Shown piece after piece: positions 8,569 to 16,272 of a stretch of DNA of 57,384 nt; within the stretch, counting starts at the first letter, position 1, and every line of letters starts with the position of its first letter. Both the position numbers and the translations under genes were made by a program. Origin of the DNA: an uncultured Bacteroides sp. (GTDB lineage Bacteria > Bacteroidota > Bacteroidia > Bacteroidales > Bacteroidaceae); assembly GCA_947074205.1 (NCBI GenBank), contig CAMTOQ010000019.1, forward strand, positions 1 to 57,384, read 5' to 3'. The notes below the pieces were generated by a model. It saw nothing but the letters and a program-made list of their open reading frames with translations, did not search any database and was not told the DNA's origin.

Positions 8569-9525
8569 ATGAAAAATATCTTAGTGATTGGAGCTACCGG
8601 CCAGATTGGATCGGAGCTAACAATGGAGTTGCGTAAGCATTATGGAAATTCAAATGTTGTAGCAGGCTATATTCAAAGTGCTGAGCCAACCGGTGAGTTA
8701 AAAGAGTCGGGTCCGTGCGAGGTGGTTGATGTGATGGATGCCGATAGACTGGCCGAGCTGGTAAGGATGTATAATATTGATACTATCTACAACTTGGCTG
8801 CACTGCTATCTGTGGTGGCCGAATCTAAGCCCCAATTGGCATGGAAAATCGGCATTGATGGCTTATGGAATGTGCTTGAGGTGGCTCGCGAAAATAATTG
8901 TGCTGTGTTTACTCCAAGCTCGATCGGCTCTTTTGGTCCTAATACTCCTAAAGTAAAAACACCTCAAGATACCATACAGCGTCCTAAAACTATTTATGGC
9001 ATTAGTAAGGTGACAACTGAACTTTTAAGTGACTATTATCATTTAAAGTATGGAGTGGATACTCGTTCGGTGCGTTTCCCGGGTATCATCTCTAATATTA
9101 CTTTGCCCGGAGGTGGAACAACCGACTATGCTGTTGATATTTATTATGCAGCGGTGAAAGGTGAAACTTTTGTTTGCCCCATCGATCAAGGTACACGAAT
9201 GGATATGATGTATATGCCCGATGCGCTTCGTGCTTCAATTATGTTGATGGAGGCTGATCCTGCTAAACTGATTCATCGCAACGCGTTCAATATTGCTTCG
9301 ATGAGCTTTGATCCTGAAATTATCTATCATGCTATACTTCGCCGTAAGCCTGATTTTAAGATAATCTACGATCTTAATCCGCTGAAACAAGCTATAGCCG
9401 AAAGTTGGCCCGACAGTTTGGATGATAGTTGCGCTAGAGCGGAATGGGGATGGTATCCTGAATACGATCTAGAACGTATGACCGATGATATGTTGGAGAA
9501 ACTAAGTATTAGATTAAATAAATGA
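8569..9525 (+). CDS. L-threonine 3-dehydrogenase, NAD-dependent epimerase (extended SDR) type
   Basis: 318 residues of the extended SDR family. The N-terminal NAD-binding motif is ILVIGATGQIGSEL, NAALLSVVAESKPQLAW carries the NAA strand, and the active-site tyrosine and lysine are in TIYGISKVTTELL; RFPGIIS and TDYAVDIYYAAV follow. These are typical of the SDR-type threonine dehydrogenase that yields 2-amino-3-ketobutyrate, the substrate of the divergent kbl product. Generic annotation as an NAD-dependent epimerase is the alternative. Its last codons overlap the next gene by 4 bases. Confidence 0.88.
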   Translation: MKNILVIGATGQIGSELTMELRKHYGNSNVVAGYIQSAEPTGELKESGPCEVVDVMDADRLAELVRMYNIDTIYNLAALLSVVAESKPQLAWKIGIDGLWNVLEVARENNCAVFTPSSIGSFGPNTPKVKTPQDTIQRPKTIYGISKVTTELLSDYYHLKYGVDTRSVRFPGIISNITLPGGGTTDYAVDIYYAAVKGETFVCPIDQGTRMDMMYMPDALRASIMLMEADPAKLIHRNAFNIASMSFDPEIIYHAILRRKPDFKIIYDLNPLKQAIAESWPDSLDDSCARAEWGWYPEYDLERMTDDMLEKLSIRLNK

Positions 9526-10370
9526 GAATATTTCTACTATTAATTATCATTAGTTTGTTTCTTTTCTCCTGCAGGGAGAGAGTTACTACTGCTTCTGTGC
9601 AACTAACGGAGGAGTTGATATCCGATTCGCTAGTTGTGCCATCCGATTCTTTGATTGTTGAGCTCACTGAGCCTGTAGAGGAGGTGCAAGAAGATGAACT
9701 CTTCGACGATTTTGTTTACTACTTCTCTACGGACAAAGCATTGCAGCGCAAAAGAGTTCGTTTTCCATTAATGGTGGTCAATGGTAATGAGGTAGATAGT
9801 GTGCAGAGCAAAGGATGGAAGCATGATTATCTCTTCTATAAAGATAGTTTCTATATGCTTGTCTTTGATAAAGATGAAGATATGGAACTAATAGGAGATT
9901 TGGCAGTAGATACGGCTGGTATCGAATGGATAAATATAGTAGAAAAAGAGATTAAAAGATATAGCTTTAAACGTGATAAGGGGGCTTGGTACTTGATGTC
10001 TATCGTGAAGAGGCCGCTCGAATCGTCTGATAATGCAAACTTCTTCACCTTCTTCCATCGTTTTAGTACGGATGAGGCTTATCAATCGAAGATGGTACGC
10101 AAACCTCTTAAATTTGTGACAACCGATCCGGATGACGATTTCTCTGTTCTTGAAACGACTCTTGAACTTGACCAATGGATGGCTTTTAAACCGGAGTTTT
10201 CTACGGCAGTCATTACTAATATAGATTACGGACAGCGCAATAAGGCGGGATCGGCAACTAAAGTGTTGGCTCTGAAAGGTGTCGATAATGGGTTTTCCAA
10301 TCTATTCTATTTTAGACGTAAGTCGGGTGGGGATTGGGAACTTTATAAGTTCGAAGATACTAGTATGTAA
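9522..10370 (+). CDS. DUF4348-like lipoprotein
   Basis: 282 residues starting with a lipoprotein signal (MRIFLLLIIISLFLFSCRER, lipobox cysteine at residue 17). The body carries two similar blocks, FDDFVYYFSTDKALQRKRVR and FFTFFHRFSTDEAYQSKMVR, each followed by PL and a beta-rich stretch ending in a tryptophan segment. This duplicated FYxFSTDxAxQxxR pattern matches the Bacteroidetes DUF4348 family as I know it. No enzymatic motif is seen. ATGA overlap with the dehydrogenase gene suggests translational coupling, and murB follows 18 bases later. Function unknown. Confidence 0.75.
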   Translation: MRIFLLLIIISLFLFSCRERVTTASVQLTEELISDSLVVPSDSLIVELTEPVEEVQEDELFDDFVYYFSTDKALQRKRVRFPLMVVNGNEVDSVQSKGWKHDYLFYKDSFYMLVFDKDEDMELIGDLAVDTAGIEWINIVEKEIKRYSFKRDKGAWYLMSIVKRPLESSDNANFFTFFHRFSTDEAYQSKMVRKPLKFVTTDPDDDFSVLETTLELDQWMAFKPEFSTAVITNIDYGQRNKAGSATKVLALKGVDNGFSNLFYFRRKSGGDWELYKFEDTSM

Positions 10371-10388
10371 TAATAAATACGGAACAAT

Positions 10389-11390
10389 ATGATGCAGACA
10401 AATATATCGCTTCTGAAATACAATACATTTGGTATTGACGTAAAAGCGGCTCGCTATCTGAACTATCAGAGTGAACAAGAGCTTTTGGATTTTATACAAG
10501 CAGGTGAGCTTACATTGCCTTATTTGCATATTGGTGCAGGTAGCAATCTACTTTTTACCAAAGACTATCCGGGCTTGATTCTTCACTCTTCTATTGATGG
10601 TGTGGAGGTTGTCGATGAAACTATAGAGCATATATACCTTCGTGTTGGCGCAGGTGTAGAGTGGGATAGATTTGTGGGCTACTGTGTAGACAATAATTGG
10701 TATGGAGCCGAGAATCTTTCTCTTATTCCGGGTGAGGTAGGTGCGAGTGCGGTGCAGAATATTGGTGCCTATGGTGTAGAGGTGAAAGATATCATCGAAA
10801 AAGTAGAATCAATCACGGCCAAGGGGGAAAAGAAGACTTATGGTGTAGATCAGTGTGGTTATGGTTATCGTGAAAGCATTTTCAAACTACCGCAGCACCG
10901 TGAAGAGTTTATCACTTATGTCACCTATAAGTTGAGCAAGACTCCTAGCTACAAACTAGACTATGGCACTGTTCGTGATGAACTGGATAAGTTCCCTGAA
11001 ATTAATCTGCATACCGTACGTCAGGTTATTATAGATATTCGTCGCACCAAGTTGCCCGATCCTGAAGTGTTTGGCAATGCGGGAAGCTTCTTTAAGAATC
11101 CTGTCGTGTCTGGCGAGTTTTTCAAGGATTTGCAACTTCGCTATCCTGCTGTGCCTAATTATCAGCTTTCGGATGGTAGTGTAAAAATTCCTGCTGCATG
11201 GCTCATCGATCAGTGTGGCTTGAAAGGTCATGTGTTGGGCAATGCTGCTGTACACGATAAGCAACCACTCGTTTTGGTTAACAAGGGTGGTGCATCAGGT
11301 CAAGAAATATTGGCACTGTCGGATAAGATTTGTGCGGCAGTAAAAGATAAATTTGATATACAATTGTCTCCCGAAGTGACTATAATATAA
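10389..11390 (+). CDS. murB: UDP-N-acetylenolpyruvoylglucosamine reductase MurB
   Basis: MurB reduces UDP-GlcNAc-enolpyruvate to UDP-N-acetylmuramate with NADPH and FAD in cytoplasmic peptidoglycan synthesis. 333 residues of type I, like E. coli. The FAD domain shows [40 protein letters not shown] and YGYRESIFK. The catalytic serine is in NAGSFFKNP and the glutamate in the C-terminal LSPEVTII. Two consecutive ATG codons offer starts one residue apart. It lies between a lipoprotein gene and a metallo-hydrolase gene in one rightward run. Confidence 0.96.
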   Translation: MMQTNISLLKYNTFGIDVKAARYLNYQSEQELLDFIQAGELTLPYLHIGAGSNLLFTKDYPGLILHSSIDGVEVVDETIEHIYLRVGAGVEWDRFVGYCVDNNWYGAENLSLIPGEVGASAVQNIGAYGVEVKDIIEKVESITAKGEKKTYGVDQCGYGYRESIFKLPQHREEFITYVTYKLSKTPSYKLDYGTVRDELDKFPEINLHTVRQVIIDIRRTKLPDPEVFGNAGSFFKNPVVSGEFFKDLQLRYPAVPNYQLSDGSVKIPAAWLIDQCGLKGHVLGNAAVHDKQPLVLVNKGGASGQEILALSDKICAAVKDKFDIQLSPEVTII

Positions 11391-11416
11391 ACACGTTTTT
11401 ACACGCTCTACATCTA

Positions 11417-12175
11417 ATGAAAATTACTATACTTGGCAGTGGCACGTCAACCGGTGTACCCGAGGTGGGTTGTAAGTGTGAGGTATGTACATCTTCCGAC
11501 CCTAAGGATAATCGCACCCGTACATCCGTATTGGTGGAGGTGGATGGTGTAAATATACTTTTGGATTGTGGTCCCGATTTTCGCCAGCAGATGCTGAAAG
11601 TTCCTTTTCAGAAGATTGATGCCGTGTTGATCTCTCACGAGCACTATGACCATGTAGGTGGGATAGATGATTTGCGTCCATTTTGTCGTTTTGGAGAAGT
11701 GGAAGTTTACGCTGATTCCTGCACTGTACATCAGTTGCAGCAGCGTATGCCTTATTGCTTTAAAGAACATCCGTATCCCGGTGTTCCTAAGATCAATCTC
11801 AATACCGTTGTTGCAGGGAAGCCCTTTCTTGTAAGTAGTTTGTCTGTTGTACCTTTTGCGGTGCATCATGGACGTCTTCCTATTTTAGGCTACCGCATAG
11901 GCCAGTTTGCCTATATCACTGATATGTTGACAATGCCCGAGGAGTCGTATGAAGCATTGAAGGGTTTGGATGTATTGGTGATGAATGCGCTTCGAATTAA
12001 GACTCATCCCACGCATCAGAATCTTGAAGAGGCGTTGAAGGTGGCAGAGCGTATCGGGGCAAAACAAACCTATTTTATACATATGAGTCACCATATTGGT
12101 TTGCATCGACAAATAGTACAAGAGCTACCTCCTAATGTATATTTTGCTTGGGATGGATTGACTTTGAATATCTAG
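11417..12175 (+). CDS. MBL-fold metallo-hydrolase (PhnP-like)
   Basis: 252 residues of the metallo-beta-lactamase superfamily. ITILGSGTSTGVPEVGCKCEVC opens the PhnP/YycJ-like domain, including a Cys-x-Cys-x2-Cys cluster that in PhnP binds a structural zinc. The dinuclear metal site is HEHYDHVGGIDDLRPF, with later ligands in AYITDMLTMP and the C-terminal YFIHMSHHIGLH. PhnP is a cyclic phosphodiesterase, so a phosphodiesterase activity is likely, but no phosphonate genes are nearby and the substrate is unknown. It is the last gene of the run from the threonine dehydrogenase. Confidence 0.85.
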   Translation: MKITILGSGTSTGVPEVGCKCEVCTSSDPKDNRTRTSVLVEVDGVNILLDCGPDFRQQMLKVPFQKIDAVLISHEHYDHVGGIDDLRPFCRFGEVEVYADSCTVHQLQQRMPYCFKEHPYPGVPKINLNTVVAGKPFLVSSLSVVPFAVHHGRLPILGYRIGQFAYITDMLTMPEESYEALKGLDVLVMNALRIKTHPTHQNLEEALKVAERIGAKQTYFIHMSHHIGLHRQIVQELPPNVYFAWDGLTLNI

Positions 12176-12208
12176 AAATTTATCTTCTTGATTGTAGTAA
12201 AATATAAT

Positions 12209-12249
12209 GAAGCTTACCTATCTACTTTGAGTGGCGATATGTAAGCTTC
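12209..12249 (+). terminator. Terminator after the MBL-fold gene
   Basis: A 9-bp stem (GAAGCTTAC / GTAAGCTTC) with a 23-base loop, followed by TTTCTTTTTATT, lies 34 bases past the stop codon. Confidence 0.7.
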
Positions 12250-12341
12250 TTTCTTTTTATTAGCTCTGCTGTATCTTCGCTTCATGCGTATCCTAATACC
12301 GGTATTTTATCTCTGTTTGCTGGCTAGCCTTTGCTATCTTC

Positions 12342-12410
12342 TTGGCAAGGGCTTGTCTGCTTGCTGAGTAAGGCTATCCACCGTGGTGGCAAGGGCTTGC
12401 CACCATCGCG
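12342..12410. repeat. Intergenic GTGGCAAG palindromic repeat, copy A
   Basis: The convergent intergenic region holds TTGGCAAGGGCTTG and, 33 bases further on, the palindromic CCACCGTGGTGG running into GTGGCAAGGGCTTGCCAC. The same building blocks recur between 49.55 and 49.63 kb, and the CACCGTGGTG core near 27.0 kb. No coding frame explains them. It looks like a dispersed non-coding repeat of the REP/MITE kind. Confidence 0.6.
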
Positions 12411-12475
12411 TCTAGTGCTTGTTGTGAATGCCTTGTGGCTTCTCTTTTTTTGCTTTCTTTCTTAGTCAGTAAACG

Positions 12476-12515
12476 CAAATAGGGAGATTAGTCGGCCGAC
12501 TAATCTCCCTATTTG
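12476..12515. terminator. Perfect 20-bp-arm bidirectional terminator
   Basis: A perfect 40-bp palindrome with arm CAAATAGGGAGATTAGTCGG and essentially no loop sits 37 bases after the stop of the DUF3127 gene and in the path of the convergent MBL-fold gene. The outer TTTG and CAAA ends give U-rich tails both ways only partly. Confidence 0.7.
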
Positions 12516-12552
12516 TAAATATATTGTCTGTAAATGACTAGCTGCTTCTTTC

Positions 12553-12924
12553 TTAGAAAGGAAGGTCGTCATTGTTTCCTGCGTGAAACTCAGGAGCAGG
12601 AGGAGGAGCTATAGGAGCACTATGCATAGCTTGTTGAGGAGCCGCTTGTTGAGCACCAACGCGGTCGATACGCCATGCGCGGATACTGTTGAACCAGCGA
12701 TCTTGCCATTGACGAGCATCAATATCAAAAGATACATTGATCTCTTCGCCCAACTGAATGTTGAATTGCTCCAACTTATCAGCACCGAATACTTCAAAAC
12801 ACATCTTGCGAGGGTATTGGTCGTGATTTTCAACTACGAATTCTTGTGCTTTCCAGGCATTACCTGTTTTCGATGTTCCTTCTTTTGGAGGAAGGATAGC
12901 TATAACTTTACCTATAAATTCCAT
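12553..12924 (-). CDS. DUF3127 protein with an SSB-like acidic tail
   Basis: 123 residues. Positions 1-85 form a small beta-barrel-like domain (MEFIGKVIAILPPKEGTSKT ... WFNSIRAWRIDRV) of the Bacteroidetes DUF3127 family, reminiscent of OB folds. Residues 86-115 are a flexible Ala/Gln/Pro/His linker, and the protein ends DDLPF, very close to the DDDIPF tail with which SSB recruits replication and repair proteins. The gene diverges from dnaN and its DnaQ neighbour, so a role as an alternative single-strand-binding or replisome-associated protein is plausible, but the function is not established. Confidence 0.82.
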   Translation of the reverse strand: MEFIGKVIAILPPKEGTSKTGNAWKAQEFVVENHDQYPRKMCFEVFGADKLEQFNIQLGEEINVSFDIDARQWQDRWFNSIRAWRIDRVGAQQAAPQQAMHSAPIAPPPAPEFHAGNNDDLPF

Positions 12925-13008
12925 TGCTTATATTTTAAATGAGAATGCGAAGTTACAATTTTTTGGTAATACAGAATAGAACTCTCACTCTTTTTTCTTT
13001 TTATTTAG

Positions 13009-13039
13009 TTGTCCTAATTCGATATTATTCCTAATTTTG
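13009..13039 (+). promoter_or_regulatory. dnaN promoter
   Basis: TTG at the -33 position, a 20-base spacer, and TAATTTTG, an exact match to the -7 consensus TAnnTTTG, lie 53 bases before the dnaN ATG. Two copies of TAATTCGATATT bracket the -7 box (starting at 13015 and 13040), suggesting an operator. Confidence 0.6.
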
Positions 13040-13091
13040 TAATTCGATATTTAGTTAATTAAATAAGAATAATATATTATACTCCAAGGAT

Positions 13092-14216
13092 ATGAAATTT
13101 ATCGTTTCAAGCACAACTCTTTTTAGCCATTTACAAGCTATTAGCCGTGTAATTAACACCAAAAACACATTGCCAATATTGGACTGTTTTCTATTCGAAT
13201 TGGAAGATGGTACATTGTCGATGACGGTTTCGGACAGTGAAACAACTATGCAAACTTCTGTTGAAGTGGGCGAAAGTGACGGCAATGGTCGTTTTGCCAT
13301 TGTGGCAAAAACGTTGATCGATGCGCTTAAAGAGATTCCAGAGCAACCCATCACGTTTGAAATCAATATGTCTACTTATGAGATCAACGTGTTGTATCTC
13401 AACGGTAAATATAGTATTGTGGGTCAAAATGCTGATGAATATCCAACAACTCCAACGTTGCAAGGAACTGTAAGTCGTCTGCAAATTGATGCTACTGTGC
13501 TTCAAAACGGTATTAACCGCTGTATCTTTGCTACTGCCGATGATGAGCTTCGTCCGGTGATGAATGGTATCTATTTTGATATTACTGCCGAAGACTTGAC
13601 TATGGTGGCATCTGATGGCCATAAATTGGTGCGTTGCAAATCGCTGAATACTCATGGTGATGACCGCGCTGCCTTTATCCTTCCAAAGAAGCCTGCTTTG
13701 TTGCTTAAAAACTTGTTGACGAAAGAGGCTGGTGTGGTGATTGTTGAATTCGACGAACGCAATGCTATCTTCACTTTGGAACGTTTCCGCATGGTGTGCC
13801 GTCTTATCGAAGGTCGTTATCCTAACTACAACTCGGTGATTGCGCTAAACAACCCCAATAAGGTGATTGTGGATCGTCTTCAACTTCTAGGAGCTTTGAG
13901 ACGTGTGTCTATCTTCTCGTCTCAGTCTAGCAGCTTGGTTAAACTGCATATCGACTCTAACAAGATTGATGTTTCGGCACAAGATATCGACTTCTCTACG
14001 TCAGCAGAAGAGTCGCACACTTGCCAATATGATGGTACGCCAATGAGCATTGGCTTTAAATCGCCATTCCTTATCGACATTTTGAGCAACATTAATAGCA
14101 GTGAAGTGGTGATTGAACTTCTCGATCCTTCGCGTGCGGGTGTTATTCTTCCAACTGAACAGGAAGCCAACGAAGATTTGTTGATGCTTTTGATGCCAAT
14201 GATGCTCAACGATTAA
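13092..14216 (+). CDS. dnaN: DNA polymerase III beta subunit (sliding clamp)
   Basis: The clamp encircles DNA and tethers polymerase III and repair enzymes. 374 residues in the usual three-domain form: MKFIVSSTTLFSHLQAISRV begins domain 1, ATDDELRPVMNGIYFDI with LTMVASDGHKLVRCK lies in domain 2, and LRRVSIFSS with the C-terminal LLMLLMPMMLND (the canonical MPMR-like terminus) marks domain 3. It begins a long rightward cluster and is followed after 13 bases by a DnaQ-type exonuclease, so clamp and proofreading-type nuclease are co-expressed. It is not next to dnaA here. Confidence 0.97.
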   Translation: MKFIVSSTTLFSHLQAISRVINTKNTLPILDCFLFELEDGTLSMTVSDSETTMQTSVEVGESDGNGRFAIVAKTLIDALKEIPEQPITFEINMSTYEINVLYLNGKYSIVGQNADEYPTTPTLQGTVSRLQIDATVLQNGINRCIFATADDELRPVMNGIYFDITAEDLTMVASDGHKLVRCKSLNTHGDDRAAFILPKKPALLLKNLLTKEAGVVIVEFDERNAIFTLERFRMVCRLIEGRYPNYNSVIALNNPNKVIVDRLQLLGALRRVSIFSSQSSSLVKLHIDSNKIDVSAQDIDFSTSAEESHTCQYDGTPMSIGFKSPFLIDILSNINSSEVVIELLDPSRAGVILPTEQEANEDLLMLLMPMMLND

Positions 14217-14229
14217 TATTGATTGACCA

Positions 14230-15009
14230 ATGAAATTGAATCTAAAAAACCCGATAGTATTCTTCGATTTAGAGACTACCGGAACCAATATAACTGCTGA
14301 CAGAATTGTAGAAATCTGCTACCTCAAAGTTCATCCTAATGGAAATGAGGAATCGAAGACGATGCGTATCAATCCTGAGATGCCAATACCAGCCGCTTCA
14401 TCGGCTATCCATGGCATTTATGATGCGGATGTGGTGGATTGTCCTACCTTTAAGGAAGTGGCTAAGAATATTGCAAATGATATTGAAGGCTGCGATTTGG
14501 CCGGTTTCAACTCTAACCGTTTTGACGTGCCTGTTCTAGTAGAGGAGTTCTTGCGTGCAGGTGTAGATATTGATATCAGTAAGCGTAAGTTTGTGGATGT
14601 GCAGGTGATTTTCCATAAGATGGAACAACGCACTCTCTCTGCTGCCTACAAATTCTATTGTGATCAGAGCCTAGAAGATGCGCATACGGCTGAGGCCGAC
14701 ACACGCGCTACTTACGAAGTGTTGAAGGCCCAACTAGATAGATACCCTGATTTGGTGAACGATATCACCTTCCTTTCGGATTACTCGACATTTGGTCGTA
14801 ATGTAGACTTCGCCGGTCGTATGGTGTATGATGACAATGGGGTAGAACTCTTCAACTTTGGTAAATACAAAGGAATGCCGGTTGCCGAAGTGCTGCAAAA
14901 AGACAGTGGCTACTACGGTTGGATTATGGGGAATGACTTTACGCTCAATACCAAATCTATGCTCACCAAAATACGTTTGAGAGAGCAATGTAAAATGTTG
15001 AATAAATAA
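14230..15009 (+). CDS. DnaQ-type 3'-5' exonuclease with C-terminal DUF3820/QSregVF-like domain
   Basis: 259 residues. Residues 1-175 are a DEDDh exonuclease: Exo I IVFFDLETTGTNITADRI, Exo II LAGFNSNRFDVPVLVEEF, Exo III EDAHTAEADTRATYEVL. Residues about 205-255 form a second domain, FNFGKYKGMPVAEVLQKDSG followed by YYGWIMGNDF, a signature I associate with DUF3820/QSregVF-like modules in nucleic-acid enzymes. Its position directly behind dnaN suggests it is the polymerase III epsilon-type proofreader or a clamp-linked nuclease. I see no obvious clamp-binding QxxL-F motif. Confidence 0.9.
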   Translation: MKLNLKNPIVFFDLETTGTNITADRIVEICYLKVHPNGNEESKTMRINPEMPIPAASSAIHGIYDADVVDCPTFKEVAKNIANDIEGCDLAGFNSNRFDVPVLVEEFLRAGVDIDISKRKFVDVQVIFHKMEQRTLSAAYKFYCDQSLEDAHTAEADTRATYEVLKAQLDRYPDLVNDITFLSDYSTFGRNVDFAGRMVYDDNGVELFNFGKYKGMPVAEVLQKDSGYYGWIMGNDFTLNTKSMLTKIRLREQCKMLNK

Positions 15010-15024
15010 TAACTCTATAAAAAA

Positions 15025-15061
15025 CTCCTGTTGTACCCTCAGTCAAAGGGAATAGCAGGAG
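15025..15061 (+). terminator. Hairpin between dnaQ-like gene and coaBC start
   Basis: CTCCTG pairs with CAGGAG and an inner CCCT with AGGG around a 7-base loop. CTTTCGTTTTT follows, ending only 4 bases before the coaBC ATG. It can act as an intrinsic terminator for the upstream gene or as a leader hairpin controlling coaBC. Confidence 0.55.
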
Positions 15062-15075
15062 CTTTCGTTTTTCGT

Positions 15076-16272
15076 ATGCTGCAAGGAAAAAATATTATCT
15101 TAGGTATCAGCGGTAGCATTGCTGCCTATAAAGCGTGTATTCTTATACGTGGTCTCATTAAAGCTGGTGCCGAAGTACAAGTGGTTATCACCCCTGCCGG
15201 TAAGGAATTTATTACTCCCATCACGCTGTCGGCTCTTACTAGTAAACCTGTTATTAGTGAGTTTTTTGCTCAGCGCGACGGTACTTGGAACAGCCATGTA
15301 GACTTGGGGCTATGGGCCGATGCTATGGTAATTGCTCCGGCTACTGCTGCCACTATCGGTAAGATGGCCAATGGCATTGCCGACAATATGCTGATTACTA
15401 CCTATCTTTCGTGTAAAGCGCCTGTGTTCGTGGCTCCTGCTATGGACCTCGATATGTATGCTCATCCTTCTACTCAAAAGAATATGGATGTGCTTCGCTC
15501 GTATGGCAATCATATCATCGAACCGGCTACCGGCTTTCTAGCTAGTCATCTTGTAGGCAAGGGCCGCATGGAAGAACCCGAAAACATTATCAAGCGCTTG
15601 GAGGAGTTTTTTGCCTCTAACCAAGAACTTGCAGGTAAGAAGGTGGTGATTACTGCCGGACCTACCTACGAAAAGATTGACCCTGTTCGCTTCATCGGCA
15701 ACTACTCTTCCGGAAAGATGGGCTTTGCTCTTGCCGAGGAGTGTGCATCGCGTGGTGCCGAAGTAGTGCTAGTGGCAGGACCTGTTCAGCTAGATACAAA
15801 ACATCCTTCGATTCGACGTATCAATGTGGAGTCGGCTGGTGAAATGGCCGAAGCGGCTAAGCTGGAGTTTGAGTCGGCTAATGCAGCTATACTTTGTGCG
15901 GCTGTAGCAGATTTTACCCCACTACACACTGCAGATGTCAAACTGAAACGTGGAGAGGAGGCTTTAGTATTGCAACTAAAACCTACCCAAGATATAGCCA
16001 AAGGTTTGGGAGAGGCAAAACGTAATGGCCAAGTGCTAGTGGGTTTTGCACTCGAAACAAACAACGAGGCCGATAACGCTAAAGGTAAGCTAGAACGCAA
16101 GAACCTCGACTTTATCGTTCTTAACTCTCTCAATGATGCGGGAGCAGGCTTTCAGCACGATACTAATAAGATAACTATAATTGATAAAGATAAGGCAACC
16201 GAGTATCCACTGAAGCCTAAAAGCGAAGTGGCTGCCGATATTGTCGATCGTCTAGTACAATCATTAGCATGA
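15076..16272 (+). CDS. coaBC: Bifunctional phosphopantothenoylcysteine decarboxylase / phosphopantothenate-cysteine ligase
   Basis: 398 residues carrying two consecutive steps of coenzyme A synthesis. The N-terminal flavin-dependent CoaC half starts MLQGKNIILGISGSIAAYKA, with the active-site histidine in SHVDLGLWADAMVIAPATA and APAMDLDMYAHPSTQ. The CoaB half starts near 190 with KKVVITAGPTYEKIDPVRFI and contains SSGKMGFALAE and the nucleotide-binding ILCAAVADFTP. An upstream TTG could extend the frame by 15 residues, but that stretch encodes the hairpin and the ATG fits the family N-terminus. The stop overlaps the next gene's ATG by 4 bases. Confidence 0.96.
   Translation: MLQGKNIILGISGSIAAYKACILIRGLIKAGAEVQVVITPAGKEFITPITLSALTSKPVISEFFAQRDGTWNSHVDLGLWADAMVIAPATAATIGKMANGIADNMLITTYLSCKAPVFVAPAMDLDMYAHPSTQKNMDVLRSYGNHIIEPATGFLASHLVGKGRMEEPENIIKRLEEFFASNQELAGKKVVITAGPTYEKIDPVRFIGNYSSGKMGFALAEECASRGAEVVLVAGPVQLDTKHPSIRRINVESAGEMAEAAKLEFESANAAILCAAVADFTPLHTADVKLKRGEEALVLQLKPTQDIAKGLGEAKRNGQVLVGFALETNNEADNAKGKLERKNLDFIVLNSLNDAGAGFQHDTNKITIIDKDKATEYPLKPKSEVAADIVDRLVQSLA

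Noticed and set aside
12342..12404. TGGCAAGGGCTTGCC repeats resemble sigma-54 promoters
   Set aside because: Only 9 bases separate the GG and GC, whereas sigma-54 requires 10. The words are palindromic and repeated downstream of genes, which fits an intergenic repeat better.
12476..12515. Long perfect palindromes (also at 27153-27190 and 42597-42634) as replication or recombination sites
   Set aside because: Each sits between convergent genes or right after a stop codon, and they share no common sequence, so ordinary bidirectional terminators explain them.
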